NCBI RefSeq assembly: GCF_002119665.1
Contig: NZ_CP021111.1
Span: forward strand, 124,001 to 188,000
Length of the DNA stretch: 64,000 nucleotides
Reading direction: 5' to 3'
Source: Bordetella genomosp. 13
GTDB lineage: Bacteria > Pseudomonadota > Gammaproteobacteria > Burkholderiales > Burkholderiaceae_B
Shown piece by piece: positions 53,402 to 61,786 of the stretch. The notes under the pieces were generated by a model. The model saw nothing but the letters and a program-made list of their open reading frames with translations. It did no database searches and was not told the origin of the DNA. A program made the position numbers and the translations under genes. Numbering within the stretch: the stretch's first letter is position 1; every line of letters begins with the position of its first letter.

Positions 53402-53836
53402 TCACTCAGGCGGCCTGCGCGCGCCTCCCGTACGCGGAGGTCCGGAGTCCTGGTCATCCGACTCCGGGCTGTCCGGCCTGGACTGGTTCCCGTCTGCCGC
53501 CTGCCGCTCTTCCACCGCTCCATTCGCAGGCTGTCCGCTGCGCACGTACGGGCCGCTGCGGCTTTCCAGTTCCTCCGCCGTCTCCCGCTGCAGCGACTCC
53601 TGATGCGTGTGACTGCGGCCCGCGCCGCTGAAGACCGAGCCGGGCGCCGACGAGTCATCGACGCCCTCTTCGCCGGGATCCAGCGATCCGCCGCCGTGCC
53701 CCGCGGCCCTGCGCCCCGAGTGCGGCTGGTTGTAGACCGACTCCTCGCCCGAGTCCGACGGCGCCTCGTCGGACTCGGAAGGCTTGGCTGCGGCGTCCCG
53801 CTTTTCCTCGGGCGCCGGTGTGGGATGTCTCTGCAT
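53402..53836 (-). CDS. Hypothetical disordered hydrophilic protein
   Basis: The 144-residue protein is rich in Glu, Asp, Ser, Gly, Pro and Arg, with no hydrophobic segment or recognisable domain, and is probably unfolded. A very good GAGGAGG ribosome site five bases before ATG 53836 supports that it is translated. It overlaps nothing and lies 81 bp downstream of the DUF1264 gene on the same strand. I do not recognise the family. Confidence 0.5.
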   Translation of the reverse strand: MQRHPTPAPEEKRDAAAKPSESDEAPSDSGEESVYNQPHSGRRAAGHGGGSLDPGEEGVDDSSAPGSVFSGAGRSHTHQESLQRETAEELESRSGPYVRSGQPANGAVEERQAADGNQSRPDSPESDDQDSGPPRTGGARRPPE

Positions 53837-53917
53837 GTCGACCTCCTCAGGTCATGCCGCTCGCACGGCGGCGTTCCATCACCCCTGGTCAGCAAGCCGC
53901 ATTCCGTGCGTCTGGCG

Positions 53918-54715
53918 TCACTTGGGCTGCACCGACCTGGCGTTGTTCTGCGGCGCGGGTGAGAACCCGTGATGGCCGTGGGCGTCCGGCGAGCGCGTCG
54001 GATCCTCGATCTGGATGATGGTTCCCGATTCCCAGGCATTGGCGCCGGCAGCGATAGGGGGTGCGGGAATGTCTTCCCGGTTTTTGCGCTTCTGTTCGCT
54101 GTCTACACCCAGCCGCCGGTTGCGCGCCTCGACCATCGTCGGGTCCGCCTGCCCGTCCTTGGTGAATCCCATCATCAGCTGCGGCAGCCCCAGCGGCAGG
54201 GTCTTGTCGAGATCGGTATGCCAGGTGTGGAAGGTCTTGCCGTACGTGCTGACCAGCTTTTCCATCAGCTCATGCTCGGCGACCTGCGGAATGCCCGGCG
54301 CCACCAGTTGCCCCGACTTCACCTCGTGGACATGGCTGTGCCACAGCGGCTTCTCCGCCTCGGGCAATTCCTTGAACAGTTTCTCGCTGATGATGTACTC
54401 CACGCCCATCAGCTTCGCGTCGCCGACGTTGCCGTCGTAGATGACGCACTGGATCACTTCGTCATTGAGGATGGAGCAATAGTGGTGCGCCTCCATCTGC
54501 ATGTTCGGGCGTCCGTTGTAGAAATGGAAGCCGTCCAGGTAGGCGTTGAGAGCGTCGACAGGGGGCTTGCTCTGCAGCGCCGCAGCCCCTGTTTCAAGCG
54601 TGGCGGTCTTCGCGCTCTTGTCCTCGCCGGGCGCCTTCACGGGCGACTCGGTGTCGCCGCCCTTGCAGGCGCCGAGCGTAAGAATGACCAGGCAAGCGAT
54701 ATATGTTCGTGTCAT
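53918..54715 (-). CDS. DUF1264 (OBAP-like) lipoprotein
   Basis: The 265-residue protein has a lipoprotein signal (VILTLGAC, Cys about 18) and a mature domain of the DUF1264 family: LDGFHFYNGRPNMQMEAHHYC, QCVIYDG, LMGVEYIISEKLFKELPEAEKPLWHSHVHEVKSG and TYGKTFHTWHTD. The many His residues suggest metal binding. The family was named after plant oil-body proteins, and bacterial members have no known role. ATG 54715 has GGAGG five bases upstream. It lies in a small accessory patch next to tRNA-Thr. Confidence 0.85.
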   Translation of the reverse strand: MTRTYIACLVILTLGACKGGDTESPVKAPGEDKSAKTATLETGAAALQSKPPVDALNAYLDGFHFYNGRPNMQMEAHHYCSILNDEVIQCVIYDGNVGDAKLMGVEYIISEKLFKELPEAEKPLWHSHVHEVKSGQLVAPGIPQVAEHELMEKLVSTYGKTFHTWHTDLDKTLPLGLPQLMMGFTKDGQADPTMVEARNRRLGVDSEQKRKNREDIPAPPIAAGANAWESGTIIQIEDPTRSPDAHGHHGFSPAPQNNARSVQPK

Positions 54716-54779
54716 CGGAGCCTCCGGTCGGGCTCGCGCATCGCGCGGGCCGCAGGTGAGCAATGGCGACGCGGCGATG

Positions 54780-55067
54780 CTATGCGGACGCTCGCGCCAT
54801 GGGTTGGCGGCCAGACGAATTCAGTGGGGTGCGGCGGCGCCGGGTCAGCCGTCCCTCGCCGGGTGACGGGGGCGGGACGACGTCCGGGTCAGTAGGGGGA
54901 ATCTCCGGCTCCGGCGCGGGGTCGGGGACGACGTCCGGCTCGGGAGGCATCGTCGGATCGTGTCCCGGTATGGTCGTGGGCGGAGACGGTGTGGGCGGCA
55001 TGGGCACGTGCAGACGCGCCACCCCGGGCCCACGATCAAGCGCTGGAAACAAGGCGGTATGGGTCAT
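54780..55067 (-). CDS. Hypothetical proline-rich protein
   Basis: The 95-residue frame contains a central acidic Pro-rich stretch (MPPEPDVVPDPAPEPEIPP and DPDVVPPPSPGEG) between two basic ends. Such low-complexity frames occur by chance in GC-rich DNA. There is no clear ribosome site before ATG 55067, but it is the only long frame here and is co-oriented with its neighbours. Doubtful gene. Confidence 0.35.
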   Translation of the reverse strand: MTHTALFPALDRGPGVARLHVPMPPTPSPPTTIPGHDPTMPPEPDVVPDPAPEPEIPPTDPDVVPPPSPGEGRLTRRRRTPLNSSGRQPMARASA

Positions 55068-55201
55068 GGTCTGGGTTTCCGTTGGGCAGGGATGAAGTGC
55101 CCGCGCCGCAAACCGCATTCCCGCCTCATCGAACGCGCTGGTCCTTCAGGCGTTGGCCCGCTGGATCGCGGTTTGACCGCTCTGCAGAAGCGCTACTGCA
55201 A

Positions 55202-56149
55202 TCAGCCGGTCGAGGACTCGGTGGTTGCGGCTTGCAGATACCGACGGATCGATCTGACCGAATCCAGATTGGATTCGCCGAGCAGTTTGCAGAACAGGTC
55301 GGCGAAGCTTTCGATCTTCTCTTGAACGATGAGATATAGCTGGCTCGCCTCGCTTGTCGGCCAGGGCATCTTGGCAAGCGTCGCTACTTTGCCTGCATAA
55401 TCGGCGAGCGCGTCGTCATAACGTTGCCAGCATTCCCACGTTTGAACGTACTTTCCGGGCAAGATCTCGAACGCGACGCAGGTCGTCAATCGCTCGTCGA
55501 TGTCGGAGGAATGCGTGGTGTCAGCGAACCAATTGTCACGATACTTTCCTCGGCAGTCCAGCGCGCGCTTGACCAGCTGGGCGGTCTTGCAATGTACCTC
55601 GCTGGCCTGTCGATGAATCTGCGCGCGTGCCGCCCTGCCACACCCAATTGCGTCGTCCTTCGGCATGTTCTGAGCAAGCCAAGTCTTCAGACTGATCTGC
55701 CGCCAGTCTTCCAGGACGCTGTTGAGTCGACCGGTCATGTCGACGATCGGCTGCAGCAGAGTCGCAACGGTATGCCGCGTCGCGTCGCAGTCGTCCAACC
55801 TCGCATCGAGCGCCTTACCCTTCGATTGAAAGTCCCGGGAGGCTTCGACCCGTTTCAGCCAGTCCGGACGAAGCGAGCTGCACTGCAGGTTACGAGCGAG
55901 ATATGAAAGATCGTCGGCTTCGTCCAGGCGACTGTCGCTTTCCTGCGAGTCCGCGTCGGTCAGGATACGTTTCGCTTCGCCAAGGAGCGCGGCGGCCATG
56001 GCATCAGGTCCGTACTCATGGAGGAGCCGGCACACCGAAGAATAAACGTCGTCCTCGCCGCCATCCGGAAAGCGCCCATGGAATTTGCGCGGGGTGCCGC
56101 TCAGCACGGGCGGATGCAGGTCCGACATGGACAGCGAAACGCGGGTCAT
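55202..56149 (-). CDS. Unknown 315-residue protein directly downstream of higA
   Basis: The protein is mostly helical by eye, soluble, with nine cysteines and no TM segment or signal. Base composition is lower in GC than the neighbouring genes, pointing to transfer. The ATG at 56149 is only 9 bp after the higA stop, so it is probably transcribed with the higBA remnant; a second start (Met 8) is possible. I do not recognise a family. A third component of the toxin-antitoxin locus or a passenger gene are both possible. Confidence 0.6.
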   Translation of the reverse strand: MTRVSLSMSDLHPPVLSGTPRKFHGRFPDGGEDDVYSSVCRLLHEYGPDAMAAALLGEAKRILTDADSQESDSRLDEADDLSYLARNLQCSSLRPDWLKRVEASRDFQSKGKALDARLDDCDATRHTVATLLQPIVDMTGRLNSVLEDWRQISLKTWLAQNMPKDDAIGCGRAARAQIHRQASEVHCKTAQLVKRALDCRGKYRDNWFADTTHSSDIDERLTTCVAFEILPGKYVQTWECWQRYDDALADYAGKVATLAKMPWPTSEASQLYLIVQEKIESFADLFCKLLGESNLDSVRSIRRYLQAATTESSTG

Positions 56150-56158
56150 ATCGCCGAC

Positions 56159-56461
56159 TCAAGCGGCCAGGGCGTGGCGCTGAATCTCGGCGAGCTTGGG
56201 GGCACCGATCTTTTCTCGGGCAGTTTCAGTGTCGTAATGCGTCTGCAGGTTCATCCAACTCTGCGCGTTGGTGTTGAAGAAAATGCCCAGCCGCACGGCG
56301 GTGTCGGCAGAGATGGCGCGCTCGCCCTTGACAATCTCGTTGATACGCCGGGGCGGCACGTCGATGGCCTTGGCCAGTGCGTACTGCGAAATGCCCCGCG
56401 GCTCCAGCCAGTCGTGGAGCAGGACTTCGCCGGTAGTGGCAAGCGGTACTTGTCGGGTCAT
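56159..56461 (-). CDS. higA: HigA family antitoxin (XRE-type)
   Basis: The 100-residue protein has HDWLEPRGISQYALAKAIDVPPRRINEIVKGERAISADTAVRLGIFF, the HigA addiction-module helix-turn-helix (about 15-60). It is preceded by the higB remnant with a 13-bp gap, the toxin-first order of higBA. It would bind HigB and its own promoter. Since higB has lost its start, only the DNA-binding role may remain. Confidence 0.88.
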   Translation of the reverse strand: MTRQVPLATTGEVLLHDWLEPRGISQYALAKAIDVPPRRINEIVKGERAISADTAVRLGIFFNTNAQSWMNLQTHYDTETAREKIGAPKLAEIQRHALAA

Positions 56462-56474
56462 GGCGATACTCCGG

Positions 56475-56663
56475 TCAGTGGTAATCGGTGATCTCTACGT
56501 CGAGCGCGCTGCTTCCCTGGAACCGGAAGCAGACGCGCCATTGGTCGTTGATACGGGCGCTGTACTGACCTTTGCTATTGCCCTGCAGGGCTTCCAAACG
56601 GTTGCCGGGTGGGACGCGCAGAAAGGTGAGATCCACCGCGGCGTGGAGCTGTTGCAACTTGCG
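56475..56663 (-). pseudogene. higB: higB toxin, N-terminally truncated beside tRNA-Thr
   Basis: RKLQQLHAAVDLTFLRVPPGNRLEALQG and YSARINDQWRVCFRF...VEITDYH are the C-terminal two thirds of a RelE/HigB toxin. About 33 expected N-terminal residues are absent: upstream the frame runs without homology for 15 codons to a TAA next to tRNA-Thr. A TTG at 56657 could start a 60-residue stub. The break 45 bp from the tRNA 3' end suggests a deletion or integration scar there. Confidence 0.75.
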
Positions 56664-56708
56664 CGTCGTCGGGGCTGCTATTGGAGGTTGGCCAAGCCCT
56701 TGTTCTTA

Positions 56709-56784
56709 TGGTGCCGGTGAAAGGAATCGAACCCTCGACCTTCTCATTACAAGTGAGCTGCTCTACCAACTGAGCTACACCGGC
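56709..56784 (-). tRNA. tRNA-Thr (TGT)
   Basis: The cloverleaf reads: acceptor GCCGGTG/CACCGGC, D-arm AGCTCAGTTGGTAGAGC, anticodon TGT (CTTGTAA loop), T-arm GGTTCGATTCC, discriminator A and an encoded CCA. sspB follows upstream on the same strand. The higB remnant lies just past its 3' end. Confidence 0.96.
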
Positions 56785-56864
56785 AACAACCCGCCTCGCA
56801 GGGATGCGAGGCAGGGGGACTGCATTGTAGGGTAAACGCGGCGCCACAGGCGGGGCGCCTTGCG

Positions 56865-57299
56865 TCATTTGACGATGGTTAGCCGCGGACGCTTGGGCTC
56901 GTCGTCGTCGGGGCCGTCGCCGTCGGCGTCGTCGGCCAGGGCGGGCTCGGCGGGCGAGCCTTCGCCCTCGGTCGCCGAAGGCTCGTACGGCTGCACTTCG
57001 AAGCCCATGCCGGCGCCCGTCTCGCGCGCATAGATGGCGCTGACGGCCGTGATCGGCACCATGACGTTCTCGGTCACGCCGCTGAAGCGGGCCTGGAACT
57101 CGATGAACTCGTTGCCCAGCACCAGCTTGTTGGTGGCAAGCGTGCCCACGTTGAGGGTGATCTGGCCGTCGCGCACGTGCGCCATCGGCACGAGCGTGTG
57201 CGCGTCGACCTGCACGGTGATGTACGGCGTGTAGCCGTTATCGGTACACCATTCGTGCAGGGCGCGGATCAGATAGGGTTTGGTCGAGGTTTCGCCCAT
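56865..57299 (-). CDS. sspB: ClpXP protease specificity-enhancing factor SspB
   Basis: The 144-residue adaptor delivers ssrA-tagged proteins to ClpXP. The folded part begins TKPYLIRALHEWCTDNGYTPYITVQVD and has NVMVPITAVSAIYARETG. An acidic flexible linker follows, and then RPRLTIVK, the ClpX-binding tail. Length is usual. It starts 2 bp after the sspA stop, the normal sspAB operon. Confidence 0.95.
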   Translation of the reverse strand: MGETSTKPYLIRALHEWCTDNGYTPYITVQVDAHTLVPMAHVRDGQITLNVGTLATNKLVLGNEFIEFQARFSGVTENVMVPITAVSAIYARETGAGMGFEVQPYEPSATEGEGSPAEPALADDADGDGPDDDEPKRPRLTIVK

Positions 57300-57301
57300 G
57301 G

Positions 57302-57913
57302 TTAGCGGCGCATGACCTTCTCGGAAGGCGTCAGCGCTTCAATGTAGGCCGGACGCGAGAAGATGCGTTCGGCATATTTCTGGATGGGAGCTGCGTTCTT
57401 GGGCAGCTCGATGCCGTAATGGTCCAGGCGCCACAGCAGCGGGGCCACGGCCACGTCCAGCATCGAGAACTCTTCGCCCAGCATGTACTTGTTCTTCAGC
57501 AGCATGGGGGCCAGCTGGGCCAGGCGGTCGCGGATGTGCTGGCGCGCAACGACCATCTTCTTGTCGTCCGGCTTGGCCGAGCGATCTTCCAGCGTGGAGA
57601 CGTGGACGAACAGTTCCTTCTCGAAGTTGTACAGGAACAGGCGGGTGCGCGCGCGCATGACCGGATCGGCCGGCATCAGCTGCGGGTGGGGGAAGCGCTC
57701 GTCGATGTACTCATTGATGATGTTCGACTCGTACAGGATCAGGTCGCGCTCGACCAGGATGGGAACCTGGCCGTAGGGATTCATCACCGAGATGTCTTCG
57801 GGCTTGTTGTACAGGTCGATGTCCCGGATCTCGAAATCCATGCCCTTTTCGAAAAGCACGAAGCGGCAGCGTTGCGAAAAGGGGCACGTGGTCCCGGAGT
57901 AGAGCACCATCAT
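57302..57913 (-). CDS. sspA: Stringent starvation protein A
   Basis: The 203-residue glutathione-transferase-fold protein starts MMVLYSGTTCPFSQRCRFVLFEKGMDFEIRDIDLYNKPEDISVMNPYGQVPILVERD and ends in the all-helical GST-C domain. It binds RNA polymerase in stress responses and is not an active transferase. It is encoded downstream of petABC, separated by a terminator, and upstream of sspB. Confidence 0.94.
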   Translation of the reverse strand: MMVLYSGTTCPFSQRCRFVLFEKGMDFEIRDIDLYNKPEDISVMNPYGQVPILVERDLILYESNIINEYIDERFPHPQLMPADPVMRARTRLFLYNFEKELFVHVSTLEDRSAKPDDKKMVVARQHIRDRLAQLAPMLLKNKYMLGEEFSMLDVAVAPLLWRLDHYGIELPKNAAPIQKYAERIFSRPAYIEALTPSEKVMRR

Positions 57914-57929
57914 GGTGGTAAGTCCTTGT

Positions 57930-57974
57930 ATGAAAAGCGAAAGGCCAGCGCCGCCAGTCTAGCGGGCGCTGGCC
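57930..57974 (-). terminator. Terminator between petC and sspA
   Basis: On the minus strand GGCCAGCGCC and GGCGCTGGCC form a 10-bp stem around 11 bases, followed by a T-rich TTTCGCTTTTC. It ends the petABC transcript just before sspA. Two further small stems (GGTTCGG-GCAA-CCGAACC and CAGGCCC-ACA-GGGCCTG) lie at about 58051-58083. Confidence 0.8.
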
Positions 57975-58116
57975 CGGAATTCCAGGCGGGGCGCGGGGGC
58001 CGTTGCTGCGTCAGGCATGAAACGCCCGCATCAGGCCCGCATTGCGTCCGGTTCGGGCAACCGAACCAGGCCCACAGGGCCTGGCCGGTTGGGGCCAAAC
58101 CAGATGTTTTAGCAGG

Positions 58117-58965
58117 TTATCGCACGTGTTTCCAGTAGGAAGCGTTCAATTGCCAGGCGATCACGAAGAAAACGCCCAGGAACAGCAGCACCCAGACCCC
58201 TAGTTCGCGGCGCTGCCGCTGGGCCGGTTCGGCCATCCAGGCCATGAAACCGGTCAGGTCCGCCATGTCGCGGTCGTAGACGGCCGCCTGGGCCGGGTTG
58301 AGCGCCTTGAAACGCGTTTCGACCCCGCCGTGGCCATGGTAATTGGCGACGGGCTCGGTCTTGACGTCGGCGAACCCCTGGGCGTCGTACACCGTGGTGA
58401 CGCGCTCCCAGGTCGGCGCGCCGTCCTTGCTCTGCGCCTGATGCATGGCGACCGTGGTCAGTTCGCGCGGACCCTGGCGTTCCCAGAGCACGTGCGGCAT
58501 GCCCACGTTGGGGAACACCAGGTTGTTCCACCCGCTGGCCTTGCTGGAGTCTCGATAGAACGTGCGCAGGTAGGTGTAGATGTAGTCGGCGCCGGTGGGT
58601 CCGGCGTTGATCGACTTGGCGCGCGCGATGACCGACAGGTCGGGCGGCGTGGTGCCGAACCAGCGCTTGGCGTCGGCCGGGGTCATGGCGATGTGCATCA
58701 GGTCGCCGACTTTCTCGCCGGTGAACAGCAGGTTGGCGCGGATCTGGTCGTCGGTGAGCCCGATCTCGGCCAGCTTGTTGTAGCGCATGGAGTTGGCGCT
58801 GTGGCAGTTCAGGCAGTAGTTGACGAATAGCTTGGCGCCATTTTGCAGGGCGGCCAGGTCGTTGATGCGCTCGGGCGCCTTCTGCAGCGGATAGCCGCTC
58901 TCGGCGGCGTAGGCGGCGGTACACGTGAGCATCAACGCTACGGCACCGATCAGTTTCTTGATCAT
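58117..58965 (-). CDS. petC: Cytochrome c1 of the bc1 complex
   Basis: The 282-residue membrane-anchored c-type cytochrome has a signal peptide (residues 1-21), the haem motif CLNCH at Cys51-Cys54-His55, the Met ligand region GEKVGDLMHIAMTPADAKRWFG and a C-terminal anchor (VWVLLFLGVFFVIAWQLNASYW). It passes electrons from the Rieske protein to soluble cytochrome c. ATG 58965 is preferred (GGA six bases before); ATG 58971 is in frame. It is the third gene of petABC. Confidence 0.95.
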   Translation of the reverse strand: MIKKLIGAVALMLTCTAAYAAESGYPLQKAPERINDLAALQNGAKLFVNYCLNCHSANSMRYNKLAEIGLTDDQIRANLLFTGEKVGDLMHIAMTPADAKRWFGTTPPDLSVIARAKSINAGPTGADYIYTYLRTFYRDSSKASGWNNLVFPNVGMPHVLWERQGPRELTTVAMHQAQSKDGAPTWERVTTVYDAQGFADVKTEPVANYHGHGGVETRFKALNPAQAAVYDRDMADLTGFMAWMAEPAQRQRRELGVWVLLFLGVFFVIAWQLNASYWKHVR

Positions 58966-58988
58966 GGTCATTCCGTTCAGTGGCGGGC

Positions 58989-60377
58989 TCAGTGGGGAAG
59001 GAAGGTGACGCGGTCGGGCACGGGTTTGAACGTGCCCAGCCGGCTCCACAGGGGCATCAGGAAGAAGAAGCCCAGGTAGATCACCGTTCCGATCTGCGAC
59101 ATGAGGTTGAACGCATCGCTGGGCGGTTGCGTGCCCAGGTAGCCCAGCACCAGGAAGTTCACGATGAAGATGCCGTACAGCGTCTTGTGCCAGCCCGGAC
59201 GGTAGCGGATGGACTTGACCGGGGAATGGTCGAGCCACGGCAGGAAGAACAGGATGACCACCGCGCCACCCATGGCGACCACGCCCCAGAACTTGGCGTC
59301 GATGCTGCGCAGCAGGACCGCGATGACGATGAGCAAGACCGGCACCGCGATGCGCAGGATGCCCTTGAGGCCGCCGCGCAGGAACAGCGCGATGGCGCCC
59401 AGCACCGCCGCGGCGGCCAGGACCCACGTGAACTCGTCGGTGGTGGCGCGCAGCATCGAGTAGAACGGCGTGAAGTACCACACCGGCGCGATGTGCGGCG
59501 GCGTCTTCAGCGCGTCGGCGGGGATGAAGTTGTTGAACTCGAGGAAGTAGCCGCCCATCTCGGGGGCAAAGAACACGATGGCGAAGAACACGATGAGGAA
59601 GCCCGCCACGCCCACGATGTCGTGCACCGTGTAGTAGGGATGGAACGGGATGCCGTCCATGGGACGGCCATACTTGTCCTTCGGCCCCTGCTTGATCTCA
59701 ACGCCGTCGGGGTTGTTGGAACCGACTTCGTGCAGCGCCACGATGTGCGCCGCCACCAGGCCCACCAGCACCAGCGGAATGGCGATGACGTGGAACGAGA
59801 AGAAGCGGTTCAGCGTGGCATCGGACACGACGTAGTCGCCGCGGATCCAGATGGACAGTTCGGGCCCGATGAACGGGATGGCCGAGAACAGGTTCACGAT
59901 GACCTGCGCGCCCCAGTAGGACATCTGGCCCCACGGCAGCAGGTAGCCGAAGAAGGCCTCGGCCATCAGGCACAGGAAGATCGCCACGCCGAAGATCCAC
60001 ACCAGTTCGCGCGGCTTGCGGTACGAGCCGTAGAACAGGCCGCGCAGCATGTGCAGGTAGACCACCACGAAGAACATGGAGGCGCCGGTGGAGTGCATAT
60101 AGCGCACCAGCCAGCCCCACGGGACCTCGCGCATGATGTATTCGACCGACTCGAACGCGCGGGTGGCGTCGGGCTTGTAGTGCATCACCAGGAAGATGCC
60201 GGTGACGATCTGGATGACCAGCACCAGCAGCGCCAGCGATCCGAAGAAATACCAGAAGTTGAAATTCTTGGGGGCGTAGTACTCGGAAAGGTGCTCTTTC
60301 CACAACTTGGACGCCGGAAAACGGCGATCCACCCAACCCAGCAATCCTGTTGTCTCGACAATCTTTTCGCCAGCCAT
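58989..60377 (-). CDS. petB: Cytochrome b of the bc1 complex
   Basis: The 462-residue integral-membrane subunit of ubiquinol-cytochrome c reductase has haem ligand helices (GWLVRYMHSTGASMFFVVVYLHMLRGLFY and RFFSFHVIAIPLVLVGLVAAHIVALHEVG), the PEWY-variant loop region APVWYFTPFYSMLRA, and an extra C-terminal TM segment typical of betaproteobacteria. AAAGGAG lies six bases before ATG. It is the middle gene of petABC. Confidence 0.96.
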   Translation of the reverse strand: MAGEKIVETTGLLGWVDRRFPASKLWKEHLSEYYAPKNFNFWYFFGSLALLVLVIQIVTGIFLVMHYKPDATRAFESVEYIMREVPWGWLVRYMHSTGASMFFVVVYLHMLRGLFYGSYRKPRELVWIFGVAIFLCLMAEAFFGYLLPWGQMSYWGAQVIVNLFSAIPFIGPELSIWIRGDYVVSDATLNRFFSFHVIAIPLVLVGLVAAHIVALHEVGSNNPDGVEIKQGPKDKYGRPMDGIPFHPYYTVHDIVGVAGFLIVFFAIVFFAPEMGGYFLEFNNFIPADALKTPPHIAPVWYFTPFYSMLRATTDEFTWVLAAAAVLGAIALFLRGGLKGILRIAVPVLLIVIAVLLRSIDAKFWGVVAMGGAVVILFFLPWLDHSPVKSIRYRPGWHKTLYGIFIVNFLVLGYLGTQPPSDAFNLMSQIGTVIYLGFFFLMPLWSRLGTFKPVPDRVTFLPH

Positions 60378-60441
60378 GGCGGCTCCTTTTTCTATACGTG
60401 GCGTTCTGTGCGTCGCGGGGGACGAGCGGCTGCGCGAGGCG

Positions 60442-61083
60442 CTAGGCCTTGTTGTCCTCGTCCACGCCGACGATGATGCGGGTATCGCTCAGGTACTGAT
60501 AAGGGGGGACTTCAAGATTGTCGGGCGCGGGCTTGTTGCGGAACACGCGGCCGGCCAGATCGAAGGTGGAGCCGTGGCAAGGGCAGAGAAAGCCGCCTTC
60601 CCAGTTGGCGGGCATGCCGCCGGCGCCGCCGGTTTCGAGGTGGGGGGTGGGCGAGCAGCCCAGGTGGGTACAGATGCCGACGCAGACGAAGATTTCGGGT
60701 TTGCGCGAGCGGGTGGTGTTCTTGGCGTATTCGGGGGTGTAGCCGGGACGATCGGAGTTGGGATCGGCCAACTGAGCGTCTTGCGAAGCGAGCGCCTTGA
60801 TCTGCTCTTCGGAGCGGCGCAGTATCCAGACGGGCTTGCCGCGCCACTCGACGGTTCGCAGCTGCCCGGGAGCGAGGTCTGCGATGTCGACTTCGACCGG
60901 GGCGCCCGCCGCGCGGGCCCGCTCGGATGGCGCGAAAGTACTGACGAACGGCACTGCGGCGGCGACGCCTGCGACGCCGCCGGCGGCACAGGCTGTTGTT
61001 ACCCAAAAGCGGCGCGATGGGTCGGGCGGCAAAGTGGGATCTACCGCGCCATTGTCATCGTGTACCAACGTATCCTGACTCAT
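60442..61083 (-). CDS. petA: Rieske iron-sulfur subunit of the bc1 complex
   Basis: The 213-residue subunit has a twin-arginine signal/anchor (DPSRRFWVTTACAAGGVAGVAAAVPFV, not cleaved) and the [2Fe-2S] boxes CTHLGC and CPCHGS with Cys and His ligands. It transfers electrons from ubiquinol to cytochrome c1. It is the first gene of petABC; the spacing to petB is 64 bp. It diverges from mscL. Confidence 0.96.
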   Translation of the reverse strand: MSQDTLVHDDNGAVDPTLPPDPSRRFWVTTACAAGGVAGVAAAVPFVSTFAPSERARAAGAPVEVDIADLAPGQLRTVEWRGKPVWILRRSEEQIKALASQDAQLADPNSDRPGYTPEYAKNTTRSRKPEIFVCVGICTHLGCSPTPHLETGGAGGMPANWEGGFLCPCHGSTFDLAGRVFRNKPAPDNLEVPPYQYLSDTRIIVGVDEDNKA

Positions 61084-61302
61084 CTCTTCCCTTCCAAGTG
61101 GATGCGCCTGTTTTCTTATACGCTAGGTTCAGGCTGCAATCGATTCTGCGGATCATGGAACAACACAGCAACCGCTTATTATATCCCGCACCGCCCATAA
61201 TAAGTTGATCCCTGTCAAGTACCCTGGGCGCACCGGGTACAGCCCTTGCTGAAGGGGCGCCCGGCGGTACTTTCTTCTGGCACGTCATCTCGAGGAGTAA
61301 GC

Positions 61303-61755
61303 ATGAGCTCGTCCAAAGGTTTCTTTCAGGAATTCCGCGAATTCGCCATCAAGGGCAGCGTCGTCGACCTGGCCGTCGGCGTGATCATCGGCGCCGCGTT
61401 CGGCAAGATCGTCGACTCGATGGTGAAGGACATCATCATGCCGCTGGTCAACTTCCTGGTGGGCGGCTCGGTGGACTTCACCAACAAGTTCCTGGTGCTG
61501 TCGGCGCCCGAGGGCTACACCGGCCCGCAGACGTATGCCGATCTCACGCGTGCCGGCGCCACGGTTCTGGCATGGGGCAATTTCGTCACCATCCTGATCA
61601 ATTTCATCCTGCTGGCCTTCATCATCTTCCTGATGGTCAAGGCGATCAATTCGGCGCGTCGCCGCCAGGAAGCCGAACCCGCGCCGGCCAAGCCCGTGCC
61701 GCCGCCCGAGGACGTCGCCCTGCTGCGCGAGATCCGCGACCTGCTCAAGCGCTGA
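61303..61755 (+). CDS. mscL: Large-conductance mechanosensitive channel
   Basis: The 150-residue channel subunit has [42 protein letters not shown], the pore helix, and a second [25 protein letters not shown]. It ends in a cytoplasmic helix ([11 protein letters not shown]). It opens under high membrane tension to release osmolytes. GAGGAG precedes ATG 61303. Confidence 0.96.
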   Translation: MSSSKGFFQEFREFAIKGSVVDLAVGVIIGAAFGKIVDSMVKDIIMPLVNFLVGGSVDFTNKFLVLSAPEGYTGPQTYADLTRAGATVLAWGNFVTILINFILLAFIIFLMVKAINSARRRQEAEPAPAKPVPPPEDVALLREIRDLLKR

Positions 61756-61786
61756 GTCGGTGGCAGGCGCCGCGGTCCGCGTGGAG

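Noticed and set aside
56572..56835. Plus-strand frame across higB and tRNA-Thr
   Set aside because: It reads through the tRNA gene and opposite the higB remnant; a chance frame.
61084..61302. petABC/mscL promoter with TTGACA and TATAAT hexamers
   Set aside because: Both hexamers occur on the minus strand but 29 bases apart, far from the 16-18 needed, so no promoter is called.
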